This document shows, in pieces, positions 1-8,531 of a DNA stretch of 64,000 nucleotides (the stretch's first letter is position 1; each line of letters opens with the position of its first letter). The notes below the pieces were generated by a model that worked only from the letters and a program-made list of their open reading frames with translations, did not search any database and was not told where the DNA came from. Origin of the DNA: Tepidibacillus_B infernus (GTDB lineage Bacteria > Bacillota > Bacilli > Tepidibacillales > Tepidibacillaceae); NCBI RefSeq assembly GCF_048898065.1, contig NZ_JBLWFI010000001.1, positions 2,038,155 to 2,102,154 on the forward strand, in the 5' to 3' direction. The translations under genes were made by a program, and so were the position numbers.

Positions 1-1210
1 GATTCAAATAAGCCGCATTTACCCCTGCACGCCAAAAACCGTCTTCCCTTTGCATCTTGATCAGTGTAAACTTTGCATTATCTACAAAGTCCTCTAATAA
101 TCGGTTTGGTTTGATTTGTAAGGTTTCGATCAATAGCATGGGCACTGATGCCTGTAAACTGATATTTTTATTATGATACTCTTCTTTATCTTGATATTCT
201 ATCGGAGTATAGCGGTGAGTTCCCTCCGCTGTAACCCAAGTATTGGTCTTATGATAATTTTCACTAATCTCCCAGGCCCTTTTGACAAAAGGATCCTCTA
301 ATTCTAGTTTCTCTTTACTTAAGATATACCATTGATCTAATGATTCCCCTGCCTTGATGTTCAGGGTGTCTTGAGATTGGTATTCATCCTCTGATAGCCA
401 TGTATGTAAGGGGTCATGATCGATATAATGATAGGCACGGCTTCCATACACTTGCTCATTCTCCTCGATGTTTACTTTTAGTTGTTGATCTCCTTTAGGG
501 GAATAGATTTTAATAAAAAAGATTTGGTCTCCAGTTGGCAGCTTTCTTTGCGTAATCACCAATTGACTGATGGTTTGATTTAGTTGATAAAATGCTACAA
601 AACGGAATTCTTCCATATTCGTTTGTTTCGTATTTCCAATCAACCGAAAATCTGTTAAGTCTCCATTCAGACTCCAACTTGCTTGAGGTAAATCTTCGCT
701 TTTAAATTGAATCTGATTCCCTATTACATCTAGCCCTTGATAAGGTAGATCATTATTTATGGATTGTCCTTGTTGTTGATATGCATACATATAAATAAAG
801 AGTGTTTTTGTATCCTCATCCCAATGGACTTGTCGTTCAATTAAGGGGCTTAATTCATTTAGAGATATATATGTAGTCCCTTTGAGTAGAATAATGTCTA
901 ATTTTCTCCATAAACCTTCTTTGTAAAATTGCTTTGACTTTACTTTAATGTTTACTTTTCTTTGGTCAGGATAAAAAAGTGTAATTGTATTCGTTCCACT
1001 ATTCCATCTAGATGTGATTTCAAGTTTCTTTGCAATTGCACTTAGGGGTAGATATACCTTATGATTGTTAAATAGATAATCCATATCTTGACGAATACCA
1101 TCTACTTCAATCATCCCTTTTTGTAGAGAAGGGTTTGCAAAAGAAAGTTGAGGAGTAAAACTAAATACGATCATGATGACAAAAATGAGAGTAAACCACT
1201 TTTTATTCAT
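1..1210 (-). CDS. Exported protein with copper-amine-oxidase N-type stalk domain, 3' end outside window
   Basis: The reading frame starts at ATG 1210 behind GAAAGGA and stays open to the window edge (about 403 codons seen). The start MNKKWFTLIFVIMIVFSF is a signal peptide ending near SFA. Residues about 30-110 (IEVDGIRQDM, VYLPLSAIAKKLEI, the W-N-T-I pattern) match the beta-rich domain found at the N terminus of copper amine oxidases and in many Bacillales surface proteins, where it probably acts as a wall stalk. The remainder has no motif I recognise; it ends in a segment like DNAKFTLIKMQREDGFWRAG, which may be an alpha-toroid or glycan-processing fold. It is divergent from the FAD oxidoreductase gene. 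Seen: frame, signal peptide, domain pattern. Inferred: surface location. Confidence 0.75.
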   Translation of the reverse strand, partial: MNKKWFTLIFVIMIVFSFTPQLSFANPSLQKGMIEVDGIRQDMDYLFNNHKVYLPLSAIAKKLEITSRWNSGTNTITLFYPDQRKVNIKVKSKQFYKEGLWRKLDIILLKGTTYISLNELSPLIERQVHWDEDTKTLFIYMYAYQQQGQSINNDLPYQGLDVIGNQIQFKSEDLPQASWSLNGDLTDFRLIGNTKQTNMEEFRFVAFYQLNQTISQLVITQRKLPTGDQIFFIKIYSPKGDQQLKVNIEENEQVYGSRAYHYIDHDPLHTWLSEDEYQSQDTLNIKAGESLDQWYILSKEKLELEDPFVKRAWEISENYHKTNTWVTAEGTHRYTPIEYQDKEEYHNKNISLQASVPMLLIETLQIKPNRLLEDFVDNAKFTLIKMQREDGFWRAGVNAAYLN

Positions 1211-1298
1211 ATAGCTAAATCCTTTCTACAATAACTTTTATGAATAGTATATCCGAATAACCAAACTAAAAAAACCAATAAATATAACAACATCACCT

Positions 1299-3065
1299 GT
1301 GCAATATGAGTATGATGTGATCGTAATTGGTGCTGAACCAGAAGGGATAGCTGCTGCTATTGCTTCAGCTCGAAATGGTGCAGATACCTTATTGATTGAA
1401 AAAAGGGATGGGCTTGGTGGTTTATTCACCTATGGCATGTTAAATCAACTAGATCTTGGTTATGACAAAGATGGCAATCTTGCAAACCAAGGTATTTTTA
1501 AAGAATGGCATCAAATCGTAAATAACAGAGGTGCTTTCGATATCGAAGGGGCAAAAGAAGCTTTTATTCATCTTATCGGTAAAGAGAAAAATCTTACCGT
1601 TTTACTCCAAGCCAATGTACAAAAGGTTATAAAAAACGGTAATCAATTGGTTGGCTTAGAAGTGCAGGATCAAACAGGTTTACATACCTATCAAGCTAAA
1701 CGTTTCATTGATTCAACAGCAGATGCAGATATTGTCGCTATGGCTGGGGTTCCCTACTTCCTAGGTCAGGAGGATATTGGGTTAAAAGATACAAGAATGG
1801 CCGATACCCTTGTACTTGTGTTAAAAAATGTGGATTGGAATCGAATGAAAATGGCTGCTGAAAATGGTGTACTTGGTGGAGCAGAGGTTTATGAAAATAT
1901 GGCTTGGGGATTCACTGATGTCATCAATCAATACAAACCCATTGAAGCAAATACTCGCTTACGTGCGCTTAATATTGCTAAACAATTCAACAATGGCCTT
2001 GTGACGATCAATGCTTTGCAGATTTTTAGCGAAGACGGTTTAAGTGATGAGTCAAGAAAAGAAGCGATGGAACGGGGAAAAAGAGAGTCGATCAATGTCT
2101 TAAAGTTCCTTAGACAAGAACTACCTGGCTTTGAACAAGCAGAAATTGCCCTCTATCCACCAGAGTTATATATCCGCGAAACAAGACATATCCTTGCTGA
2201 ATATCAATTAACGATTAACGATATCTGGATGAATCGAGATAAATGGGATAGCATTGGTTTTGGAGCTTACCCTGTAGATTTACAAGCAACTTCTGTAAAA
2301 GGAGAAGGGGGTTATGAGAAGGTGATTACAAGACCGATCCAGTATGCGATCCCTTTTCGCTCACTCGTTCCTAATGAGATAGAGGGACTATTAGTAGCTA
2401 GTAAAGCTGCAGGCTATACATCCCTTACAGCAGGAAGTGCGAGAACTGTCCCAATTGGCATGACTGCTGGGCAAGCTGCTGGAACAGCAGCAGCTATATC
2501 AATCCAGCTTCATACAGACTTCCGGAAAATGGTTAAAGATCGTGTTCCAATCAGTGAATTACAAAGGCGACTCAAGTTGCAAGGGGCTCTTCTTTATCAT
2601 TTCACCCTTTCCTATCCGTTTGAGGGGGAATGGTTTGATCAATCGATTCAACAATTATTGCCCTATGGTGTGATTCAAGCAGGCTATGAGAATGATTTAA
2701 AAGTGGATGACCCGATTACAAAAAAAGACTTGGTTGAGTTATTAAGTACTACCATCAAAAGAAGCCACCCAGAGCTATATGGGCAGCTTATAGAAGATCA
2801 TCAAGATTTGATCAACAACATTCTTCAAGATGATGTATCACCCTATTTAACTAGAGATCAAATGGCAGTCTTATTATTAAGCATCTTCAATCACATGAAG
2901 GTCTCCCCAAGTCCATGGGAACAACTGATGAAATTGAAGTTAGTTGATAAGGAATTGGAGGCAAGACTATCTTCTAACCGTGAGGTTTTAAGAAGTGAAG
3001 GGATTTATATGGTTGCTTTTATATTGAATAGATTATCCAATGTTTCTAGTTATAAAGTTTATTAA
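1299..3065 (+). CDS. FAD-dependent oxidoreductase with SLH-like C-terminal segment
   Basis: The N terminus YDVIVIGAEPEGIAAAIAS carries a GxGxxG-like dinucleotide fold (here GAEPEG) followed by the acidic strand end LLIEKRDGLGG, as in the FAD_oxidored family. LTAGSARTVPIGMTAGQAAG near residue 385 is the usual second FAD contact. Residues about 450-490 (EWFDQSIQQLLPYGVI, AGYENDLKVDDPITKKDL) read like an S-layer homology repeat. Family members are often exported, but no signal peptide is present: the only start is GTG 1299, without a clear ribosome site, and an in-frame stop lies at 1245. The true N terminus may be lost. The 3' end overlaps the convergent antitoxin gene by 20 bp. Substrate unknown. 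Confidence 0.75.
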   Translation: MQYEYDVIVIGAEPEGIAAAIASARNGADTLLIEKRDGLGGLFTYGMLNQLDLGYDKDGNLANQGIFKEWHQIVNNRGAFDIEGAKEAFIHLIGKEKNLTVLLQANVQKVIKNGNQLVGLEVQDQTGLHTYQAKRFIDSTADADIVAMAGVPYFLGQEDIGLKDTRMADTLVLVLKNVDWNRMKMAAENGVLGGAEVYENMAWGFTDVINQYKPIEANTRLRALNIAKQFNNGLVTINALQIFSEDGLSDESRKEAMERGKRESINVLKFLRQELPGFEQAEIALYPPELYIRETRHILAEYQLTINDIWMNRDKWDSIGFGAYPVDLQATSVKGEGGYEKVITRPIQYAIPFRSLVPNEIEGLLVASKAAGYTSLTAGSARTVPIGMTAGQAAGTAAAISIQLHTDFRKMVKDRVPISELQRRLKLQGALLYHFTLSYPFEGEWFDQSIQQLLPYGVIQAGYENDLKVDDPITKKDLVELLSTTIKRSHPELYGQLIEDHQDLINNILQDDVSPYLTRDQMAVLLLSIFNHMKVSPSPWEQLMKLKLVDKELEARLSSNREVLRSEGIYMVAFILNRLSNVSSYKVY

Positions 3066-4047
3066 AAAGATCCGTGCTGTAATCTCTGATGTCAGATATA
3101 TTAAGCATACCATGCTTTGACTTAATCTCGTTAAAGTATTTAGCTATTAATTCCTTATCTATTATCCGATCCGATCCTTCGTTGTCATTTAAGTCCGTTC
3201 TAGTAACCCGCCATGGCTCCTCAGCATGAGTCATTTTTTCTAAAACCTTGCCACTATAACAGCCAAAATTTCTAACAATGCTATCTAAAAGCTCTTTTTC
3301 TACTGTAGTTAATTTTATCTCCCCGTACTCATAATCCTCTTCTTCAATCGGATTATAGCCATGATCTTTGTATTTATAATATATACTTCTAAATACAGGG
3401 CCATGCACCCAAGCTTCACAGTTATTGTGAAATAAATATACCCCTGTAAAGGCTTTATAAAAGCCCTGCGAATAATACAATAGCTTTTGTAGAGCTAGTG
3501 GTGTTATATCAACTGAGTTTGTTAGTAAATATTTAACAACATAATCTATTTTATCTTCCATTTCAACGGTAGTGCCTATTGAAGTTTCATTATTTTCTAA
3601 AGCATTACTTATGCGTCTATACGCTACATCTGTAATGTTATTTTTATTTTGAACTAATATCTCTTTGAGATAATTGGGGTCATTAAGGATTTTTTTTAGT
3701 ATATCAGAGTATTGTTTTGTGGGAATATCTCCATCTAAATACCTGGTTAATGTACCTTCTCCCCAACCTAATAACAAGGACAAAGGCCTTTTCCCTACAT
3801 CATATTTTTCTAATATCAGTTTCATTTCTGATACTGAAATCAATCCTTCTTTTTCTCTATATGTTTTATCTAACATAGCTAAATTATGATCACGAATTTC
3901 AGACACAAATATTTCACTTCCACATTTGTTGCAATAAGCTTCTTTTCCTATATATTCAACAATTTTACCTTTGATGTTTTTTTGTTTTTTCTCTTCTTTA
4001 ATAGAGTAATCAACCATTTCATGACATCTTTCACAAAACCCTACCAT
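3046..4047 (-). CDS. Antitoxin: MqsA-like zinc ribbon, XRE-type HTH and Panacea (SocA/DUF4065) domain
   Basis: 333 residues in three parts. The N-terminal zinc ribbon has C5-x2-C8 and C39-x2-C42, the same spacing as in MqsA/YgiT. Residues about 70-130 (SVSEMKLILEKY, LGWGEGTLTRYLDGDIP) form a helix-turn-helix of the MqsA kind. The C-terminal half (VDITPLALQKLLYYSQGFY, EAWVHGPVFRSIYYKYKDHG) is a Panacea/SocA-like domain, known to neutralise many unrelated toxins. It lies 50 bp downstream of a small MqsR-like gene on the same strand, which is the usual toxin-first order of mqsRA. It probably binds DNA and the toxin and represses the operon. The architecture is clear from sequence; toxin neutralisation is inferred. 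Confidence 0.85.
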   Translation of the reverse strand: MVGFCERCHEMVDYSIKEEKKQKNIKGKIVEYIGKEAYCNKCGSEIFVSEIRDHNLAMLDKTYREKEGLISVSEMKLILEKYDVGKRPLSLLLGWGEGTLTRYLDGDIPTKQYSDILKKILNDPNYLKEILVQNKNNITDVAYRRISNALENNETSIGTTVEMEDKIDYVVKYLLTNSVDITPLALQKLLYYSQGFYKAFTGVYLFHNNCEAWVHGPVFRSIYYKYKDHGYNPIEEEDYEYGEIKLTTVEKELLDSIVRNFGCYSGKVLEKMTHAEEPWRVTRTDLNDNEGSDRIIDKELIAKYFNEIKSKHGMLNISDIRDYSTDLFNKLYN

Positions 4048-4097
4048 TCAGGTTTCCTCCCTTTTTAATAATCTTTCATTTGATATTATCAAATCAT

Positions 4098-4523
4098 TTA
4101 CTTGAACAGATATTTAATCGGCTTATTTCTTTTATGAAAAGAGACCACTATGGTAAAGTCATCTCCTTTTCTTGTCTGAGTCATGTTTATTTTTATATAT
4201 ATATCAACAGATTCTAAAGTGCCCCAGTAATCTAACTCATGACACTTACTGAATATGTACAATTTCTCATGGGCAAATTCTTCTTTTTCGTTATCAACAG
4301 CGTAGCAAAAATCGTCATATTGAATTCCTAATAATATTTCCTTTTCCTTTTTTGTATCAATTCTATAGTCCTCAATAAAATTGATGTTTTCATGTCTATT
4401 TTGATTTTTAGAAATGATATACTTTCCATCTAATATTGCTTTTCTAAACTTTTCAAGATACATTTTTATTTCATCAGGAGTAAAATCTGTATATTTACAT
4501 ATTTTTCTTTGGCTAGAGCTCAA
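4098..4523 (-). CDS. Probable MqsR/RelE-fold toxin
   Basis: 141 residues. The start is TTG 4523: GGAG sits about 10 bases upstream and a stop codon lies one codon before it. The pattern ITQ-like N-terminal helix, FEDY/EILLGIQYDDF, then the C-terminal KLYIFSKCHELDYWGTLESV, DIYIKINMTQT, FTIVVSFHKRN resembles MqsR, where the conserved K-S, W-D-V-Y and V-S-F-K segments form the ribonuclease core. It precedes the zinc-ribbon/Panacea antitoxin by 50 bp on the same strand. MqsR-type toxins cleave mRNA at GCU. The catalytic assignment is by pattern only; another RelE-like family is possible. Confidence 0.65.
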   Translation of the reverse strand: MSSSQRKICKYTDFTPDEIKMYLEKFRKAILDGKYIISKNQNRHENINFIEDYRIDTKKEKEILLGIQYDDFCYAVDNEKEEFAHEKLYIFSKCHELDYWGTLESVDIYIKINMTQTRKGDDFTIVVSFHKRNKPIKYLFK

Positions 4524-4763
4524 ATTTTAGCCACTCCTCTTCCTCTATTATATTCAAATTATACACTATCTATTCCAAACTGAAAATAAAAATGTACTAA
4601 TTGATACATTTAATTAAAATGTTAATTATTATAATCCTATGTCCATAATATTTATGATACGAATATATGTTCCTATTATAGCAAATATTCATAATTATAC
4701 AAGTATTTTCGAGAAATTTACTTATAATTTTTAAAAATTCTAAATAACCTTTAAATACTATAA

Positions 4764-4797
4764 TAAAAAAGGAGGTGTAGATTACCTACAACCTCCA
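4764..4797 (-). terminator. Rho-independent terminator of the protease gene
   Basis: On the minus strand GGAGGTTGTAG, a short loop and CTACACCTCC are followed by TTTTTTAT. It begins a few bases after the stop codon at 4805. Confidence 0.85.
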
Positions 4798-4804
4798 TTT
4801 TAAT

Positions 4805-6274
4805 TTACGGGCGAGTCTTCGCATCATATTCTTCATCTTCTGCACTAATTTTACTTTCAATAATACTATGGATAATTAACCATTTCCCAGTTTCTTCGGA
4901 ATAAAATATCTCATTATCTGAAAAATATCCGGATGGGTCTTCGTTAACGATTTCTTCAAACGCCACAGTAAAATTAATATCCTCTTCCGGATAAATGGAA
5001 TATAGGATGTAAGACATTGCTTCTACCCATAACCCTAGATCCTCTTCATTTTTATCATAGTTTGTATTATATGTCTTGTAATTTTCTCCTGAAATAACAC
5101 CATGAACTTGAATGGTTCCTTTGCTATCTCTGTTTACCCTGTAAAAATCAAGTTGAATTGTCCCATTTTCAAACTCAATCGTTAGAAAATTTTCAGTATT
5201 CAATTGTTTTTCTAAATATTCTAAAGGTAAAGGTCCATCATTTGGTACATCTTCTAGATTAAATGATGCTTTTATATTCTCATATTCTTGAGCAAGAGTA
5301 CCTTCGAGCCAATGTGAAATATGGTCAATTGAAACTGCAAAATTAAGATTTCCTTCTCTAGATGCCTTTGATGTAATTCCGATTACTTCACCTTTTTGAT
5401 TGAATAAGGCTCCACCAGAGCTTCCGTGTGTAATAGGAGCCGTGATTTGTACAAACTGAATACCAAAATACTCTCTAAATCCACTGATTATTCCTTCAGA
5501 GATGGTATTTTGAAAGCCTTCAGGATTACCAATGGTTACAATCTTTTCACCACTTTTTGCAGTCTTTGGAGAGTTTATCTCAATAGGTTCAATATTAAAT
5601 TTTTCCGTCGATTTAATGACAGCTAAATCTGTGTTTTTATTAAATACTACAATTCCTTCAATCTGATATTTTTTTCCTTCTGAGGTAGTGATTGTCCCAG
5701 CAGTCATGCCTTCTATTACATGGTAATTGGTTAAAACCAATCCATCCTTTATAATCACTCCACTTCCTAACAAACCTGCATCTGTTTTGATCAATACAAC
5801 TTTCTTGTTATTAAGATCAAATAGTTCCTGAGGGGTAAGATTCTTCTTTTCTTTAGATTTGGTAATGATGACTGTTTTTGTATTACCATCCCACGTTACT
5901 TTTGCACCTAAAGCTTCACTGACAAACCTTAATGGAACCATCGTACTTTTGTTGATAATTTTCGCTTTCTGTTCTAACTTCACTGATTTACCATTCACTA
6001 AAGCAAAGTCGTTTCCTACCACTAAGATAATAGTAGTATCTTCTTTTTGACCAATCACTGTCTTTGTATTGCCATCCCAGATAATCGTAGCTCCAAGGCT
6101 TTCAAAGATCCCTCTCATTGGTACTAAAGTTGATCCATTATCAATTACAGGAGGCTGCTGATAGGACTGAACTTCCCCATTTATTTTTACTACAATATTT
6201 GATGCAGCATCAACTTGCATAGAAAAAGCAAAGGTGAATACAAGAGTTATAAATAATAACGATAACTTTTTCAT
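4805..6274 (-). CDS. Exported trypsin-like (HtrA-type) serine protease with copper-amine-oxidase stalk domain
   Basis: I use the ATG at 6274 (MKKLSLLFITLVFTFAF) because GGGG lies 7-8 bases upstream and a signal peptide follows directly; an upstream ATG at 6316 would put 14 charged residues before it. Mature residues about 20-135 form a copper-amine-oxidase-type stalk (VVKINGEVQSY, STLVPMRGIFESLGATIIWD, and a second MVPLRFVSEALGAKVTWD). Then comes a chymotrypsin-fold protease with all three catalytic residues: His in LTNYHVIEG, Asp in NTDLAVI, Ser in HGSSGGALF. There is no PDZ domain, unlike HtrA; instead a C-terminal region of about 150 residues of unknown role follows. Probably a wall-associated quality-control or processing protease. 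Confidence 0.85.
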   Translation of the reverse strand: MKKLSLLFITLVFTFAFSMQVDAASNIVVKINGEVQSYQQPPVIDNGSTLVPMRGIFESLGATIIWDGNTKTVIGQKEDTTIILVVGNDFALVNGKSVKLEQKAKIINKSTMVPLRFVSEALGAKVTWDGNTKTVIITKSKEKKNLTPQELFDLNNKKVVLIKTDAGLLGSGVIIKDGLVLTNYHVIEGMTAGTITTSEGKKYQIEGIVVFNKNTDLAVIKSTEKFNIEPIEINSPKTAKSGEKIVTIGNPEGFQNTISEGIISGFREYFGIQFVQITAPITHGSSGGALFNQKGEVIGITSKASREGNLNFAVSIDHISHWLEGTLAQEYENIKASFNLEDVPNDGPLPLEYLEKQLNTENFLTIEFENGTIQLDFYRVNRDSKGTIQVHGVISGENYKTYNTNYDKNEEDLGLWVEAMSYILYSIYPEEDINFTVAFEEIVNEDPSGYFSDNEIFYSEETGKWLIIHSIIESKISAEDEEYDAKTRP

Positions 6275-6448
6275 TCTCTTACCCCATTTTACGTTTGTTC
6301 TTAATCTAAAAACCATTCGACATAAAGGACAATATTCCTTTATTATTCTTAAAATTTTGAAAAAAATAGGGGATAATTATTTACTTTTTGTCGATATATG
6401 TATGATATCTAATTATAGATGTAGAATATTTGTTTAATTTACAAAAAA

Positions 6449-6474
6449 GCACCCAAGGATTAACCCTTAGGTGC
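6449..6474 (-). terminator. Terminator of the disrupted surface-protein gene
   Basis: On the minus strand GCACCTAAGG, a short loop and CCTTGGGTGC are followed by TTTTTTGT. It lies just after the stop of the surface-protein fragment (6495-6497). Confidence 0.8.
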
Positions 6475-6494
6475 TTTAATTTAATAACATCTAA

Positions 6495-6674
6495 TTACTC
6501 ATTATCAATAACAATTAAATCTACTAAGCCTTTAGTATTTGTATGAACATATACTTTAGAATAGTTAGTAAGTGTTTGCTCCTCAGACTTAATAGAAGCA
6601 TAGGTTGTAGCAGTTACTACATCATCAGTTGTATTGTAATTGTAAACATATACTGTGATGTTAGTATAGTTTCA
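6495..6674 (-). pseudogene. C-terminal fragment of a surface (S-layer-like) protein
   Basis: Read on the minus strand from the IS3 edge: NYTNITVYVYNYNTTDD and then VYVHTNTKGLVDLIVIDNE before TAA at 6495-6497 and a good terminator. The Thr/Val/Asn-rich composition and beta pattern resemble other S-layer C termini, such as the intact gene at 12.3-15.2 kb. It has no start of its own and is cut at the IS3 inverted repeat. The probable partner is the fragment at 8137-8515. Confidence 0.6.
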
Positions 6675-6720
6675 TGGACACAACTTAGTTAAGTCCCTTA
6701 CAATAAAAACGGGAGAGGAT

Positions 6721-6993
6721 GTGTCCAATATGAAACGCAAAAAATTCAATGATGACTTTAAGAAAACGATTGTGGATTTGTATCATTCAGGCACTTCTGT
6801 CAAAGATCTGTGTAGCGAATATGGCGTATCAAAGGTTACGGTCTACAAATGGATTAAACAATATACCCCAATTGGATCAGGAGACGAGGCAATGACTCCA
6901 AAAGAGGTAGCCGACATGCAAAAGCAAATGCTCCGCCTCCAACAGGAGAATGAAATCTTAAAAAAGGCTATAGCCATATTCGCCAAAAAGTAA
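6721..6993 (+). CDS. IS3-family transposase OrfA (HTH)
   Basis: 90 residues. An HTH_Tnp_1 domain (KFNDDFKKTIVDLYHSG, VKDLCSEYGVSKVTVYKWI) is followed by a leucine-zipper-like helix (MQKQMLRLQQENEILKKAIA). The stop TAA follows CAAAAAG, a plausible slippery sequence for the -1 frameshift that fuses OrfA to OrfB in this family. It binds the inverted repeats. Confidence 0.9.
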   Translation: MSNMKRKKFNDDFKKTIVDLYHSGTSVKDLCSEYGVSKVTVYKWIKQYTPIGSGDEAMTPKEVADMQKQMLRLQQENEILKKAIAIFAKK

Positions 6994-7004
6994 GTGACAC
7001 AGAA

Positions 7005-7877
7005 TTGACAGAATTGATTGATAACCATAAATCAGATTATGCTGTCCACACCTTGTGTGAGGTGTTGGGCATTCCAAGAAGTACCTATTATCAAACACAA
7101 CATTACACGGAATCAAAACGTGACCGTGAAAATCGGGAGATGACCAAACGAATCATTGAAATCCACGAGGAGAGCAAACAGCGTTACGGTGCTCCCAAAA
7201 TCCATTATCTCCTGAACCAAGAAGGTTATAAGGTCAGTCTTAAGCGTGTCCAGCGTTTGATGAGAAAGGCAGATATCCGTTCCATTGTGAAGAAAAAATA
7301 TAAGCCTTATCCGAGTAAAGAGAAGGTTGTGGAACGTGACAATCTGTTGCAACAGGATTTCTCTACCAACACCATGAATGAGAAGTGGGTGGCAGATATT
7401 ACGTATATCCATACGCTTAAAGAGGGTTGGTGTTACCTGGCTTCTGTAATGGATTTACATACACATAAAATTGTTGGTTACTCTTTTGCAAAATCGATGA
7501 CAACAGANNNNNNNNNNCTCGTGATCAAAGCCCTAGCCAATGCTTGTGATACACAACAGCCCAAGGATGGACTTATTCTTCACACCGATTTAGGAACACA
7601 ATATACGAGTGAAGCATTTGAACAATATGCTAAGTCTCAAGGCATTACACAGTCATTCAGCCGCAAAGGTTGTCCTTATGACAATGCTTGCATAGAATCA
7701 TTCCACGCCATCCTAAAGAAGGAGGAAGTCAATCATGTTCAGTATCTTGATTACCAGTCTGCTAAACTCGCTTTGTTCCAATATATCGAAGGCTGGTATA
7801 ATCGGAAACGAATTCACGGGAGTCTCGGATATAGGACACCTCAAGCGGTGGAAGATCAATTGAAATCAACGGCTTAG
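7005..7877 (+). CDS. IS3-family transposase OrfB (DDE integrase), with a 10-base gap
   Basis: 290 residues with the HTH_21 segment (HEESKQRYGAPKIHYLL) and the rve integrase core: first Asp in WVADITYIHTL, second in LHTDLGTQYTS, Glu in YDNACIESFHAILKKEE, followed by the YNRKRIHGSLGYRTP tail. The frame is open through the OrfA stop, so it is normally made by -1 frameshifting; the TTG at 7005 is only the first in-frame start-like codon. Four residues are unknown because of N bases at 7508-7517. Confidence 0.85.
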   Translation: MTELIDNHKSDYAVHTLCEVLGIPRSTYYQTQHYTESKRDRENREMTKRIIEIHEESKQRYGAPKIHYLLNQEGYKVSLKRVQRLMRKADIRSIVKKKYKPYPSKEKVVERDNLLQQDFSTNTMNEKWVADITYIHTLKEGWCYLASVMDLHTHKIVGYSFAKSMTTXXXXLVIKALANACDTQQPKDGLILHTDLGTQYTSEAFEQYAKSQGITQSFSRKGCPYDNACIESFHAILKKEEVNHVQYLDYQSAKLALFQYIEGWYNRKRIHGSLGYRTPQAVEDQLKSTA

Positions 7878-8114
7878 GCATACTATATCTTTCAGCTGAG
7901 ATACATGGCAGAGCAAGACCTTGTCGGATTAGAGGCAAAACGGAGATACTCAAAACCGCCGACAAGTGACTTACAAANNNNNNNNTGGAAGATCAATTGA
8001 AATCAACGGCTTAGGCATACTATATCTTTCAGCTGAGATACATGGCAGAGCAAGACCTTGTCGGATTAGAGGCAAAACGGAGATACTCAAAACCGCCGAC
8101 AAGTGACTTACAAA
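7849..8114 (+). repeat. 129-bp exact direct repeat across an 8-N gap: contig-end duplication
   Basis: Positions 7849-7977 and 7986-8114 are identical as far as I can read, separated only by eight N. The repeat covers the transposase 3' end and the IS right flank. This is the pattern left when two overlapping contig ends are joined without merging, so it is most likely an assembly artefact rather than biology. Confidence 0.85.
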
Positions 8115-8136
8115 CAACTTAACTTTTTTGTGTCCA

Positions 8137-8515
8137 AGATATTGACTCAAGTCCAACTGTATCAGCTAAGTTATATGCAAAACCACCAACAACAATAGTT
8201 GTATCAGATTTAGCATCAACTTTTGTACCTGTTTTAGCACTTGCATCATAGTTAACAACTGGTACACTATCAATTTCGCCTTTAGAGTTGTATGTTACTT
8301 CAATAACATCTCCTCTAGCAGCAGAAACAACTACACCGTTTTCAGCCAACACAGTTACAGCCTTACCGTCAACAAATCCATAAACTTTGTTAACAGTATC
8401 GCCATCAGCATTAAGCACACTTGTAACTTTGTCGACCACGATTAATTGAGCATCAGATGAAGGTGTAGCAAAGCTTGCATCACTAATAAATACTACTTCA
8501 GCATCGTCATTGAAA
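8137..8515 (-). pseudogene. Internal fragment of a surface (S-layer-like) protein
   Basis: The open minus-strand frame has no proper start. It reads HFNDDAEVVFISDASFATP, then KVTSVLNADGDTVNKVYGF, VVSAARGDVIEVTYN and TTIVVGGFAYNLADTVGLE, and is cut by the IS3 end at 8136. The upstream side is cut by the right end of an IS200/IS605 element. The sequence is like the beta-rich C-terminal parts of S-layer or SLH proteins. The N-terminal part of this gene is not found anywhere in the window. Confidence 0.6.
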
Positions 8516-8531
8516 TGACGAGCTTCTCGTT

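Larger units (their letters stand above)
6675..8136 (+). mobile_element. IS3-family insertion sequence (two contig gaps inside)
   Basis: The left end TGGACACAACTTAGTTAAG (6675) is mirrored by the right end TGGACACAAAAAAGTTAAG (read inward from 8136). Two overlapping transposase frames lie between them. N runs at 7508-7517 and 7978-7985 mark assembly gaps, and the 129 bp at 7849-7977 is repeated exactly at 7986-8114, so the true element is shorter than drawn. The flanking three or four bases differ on the two sides (TTCA and AGAT), so no target duplication is visible. Confidence 0.85.

Noticed and set aside
8119..8439. Independent 106-residue gene starting at GTG 8439
   Set aside because: The frame continues upstream to the IS200/IS605 edge without a start, and its last residues are encoded by the IS3 end. 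It is an internal fragment of a surface protein.
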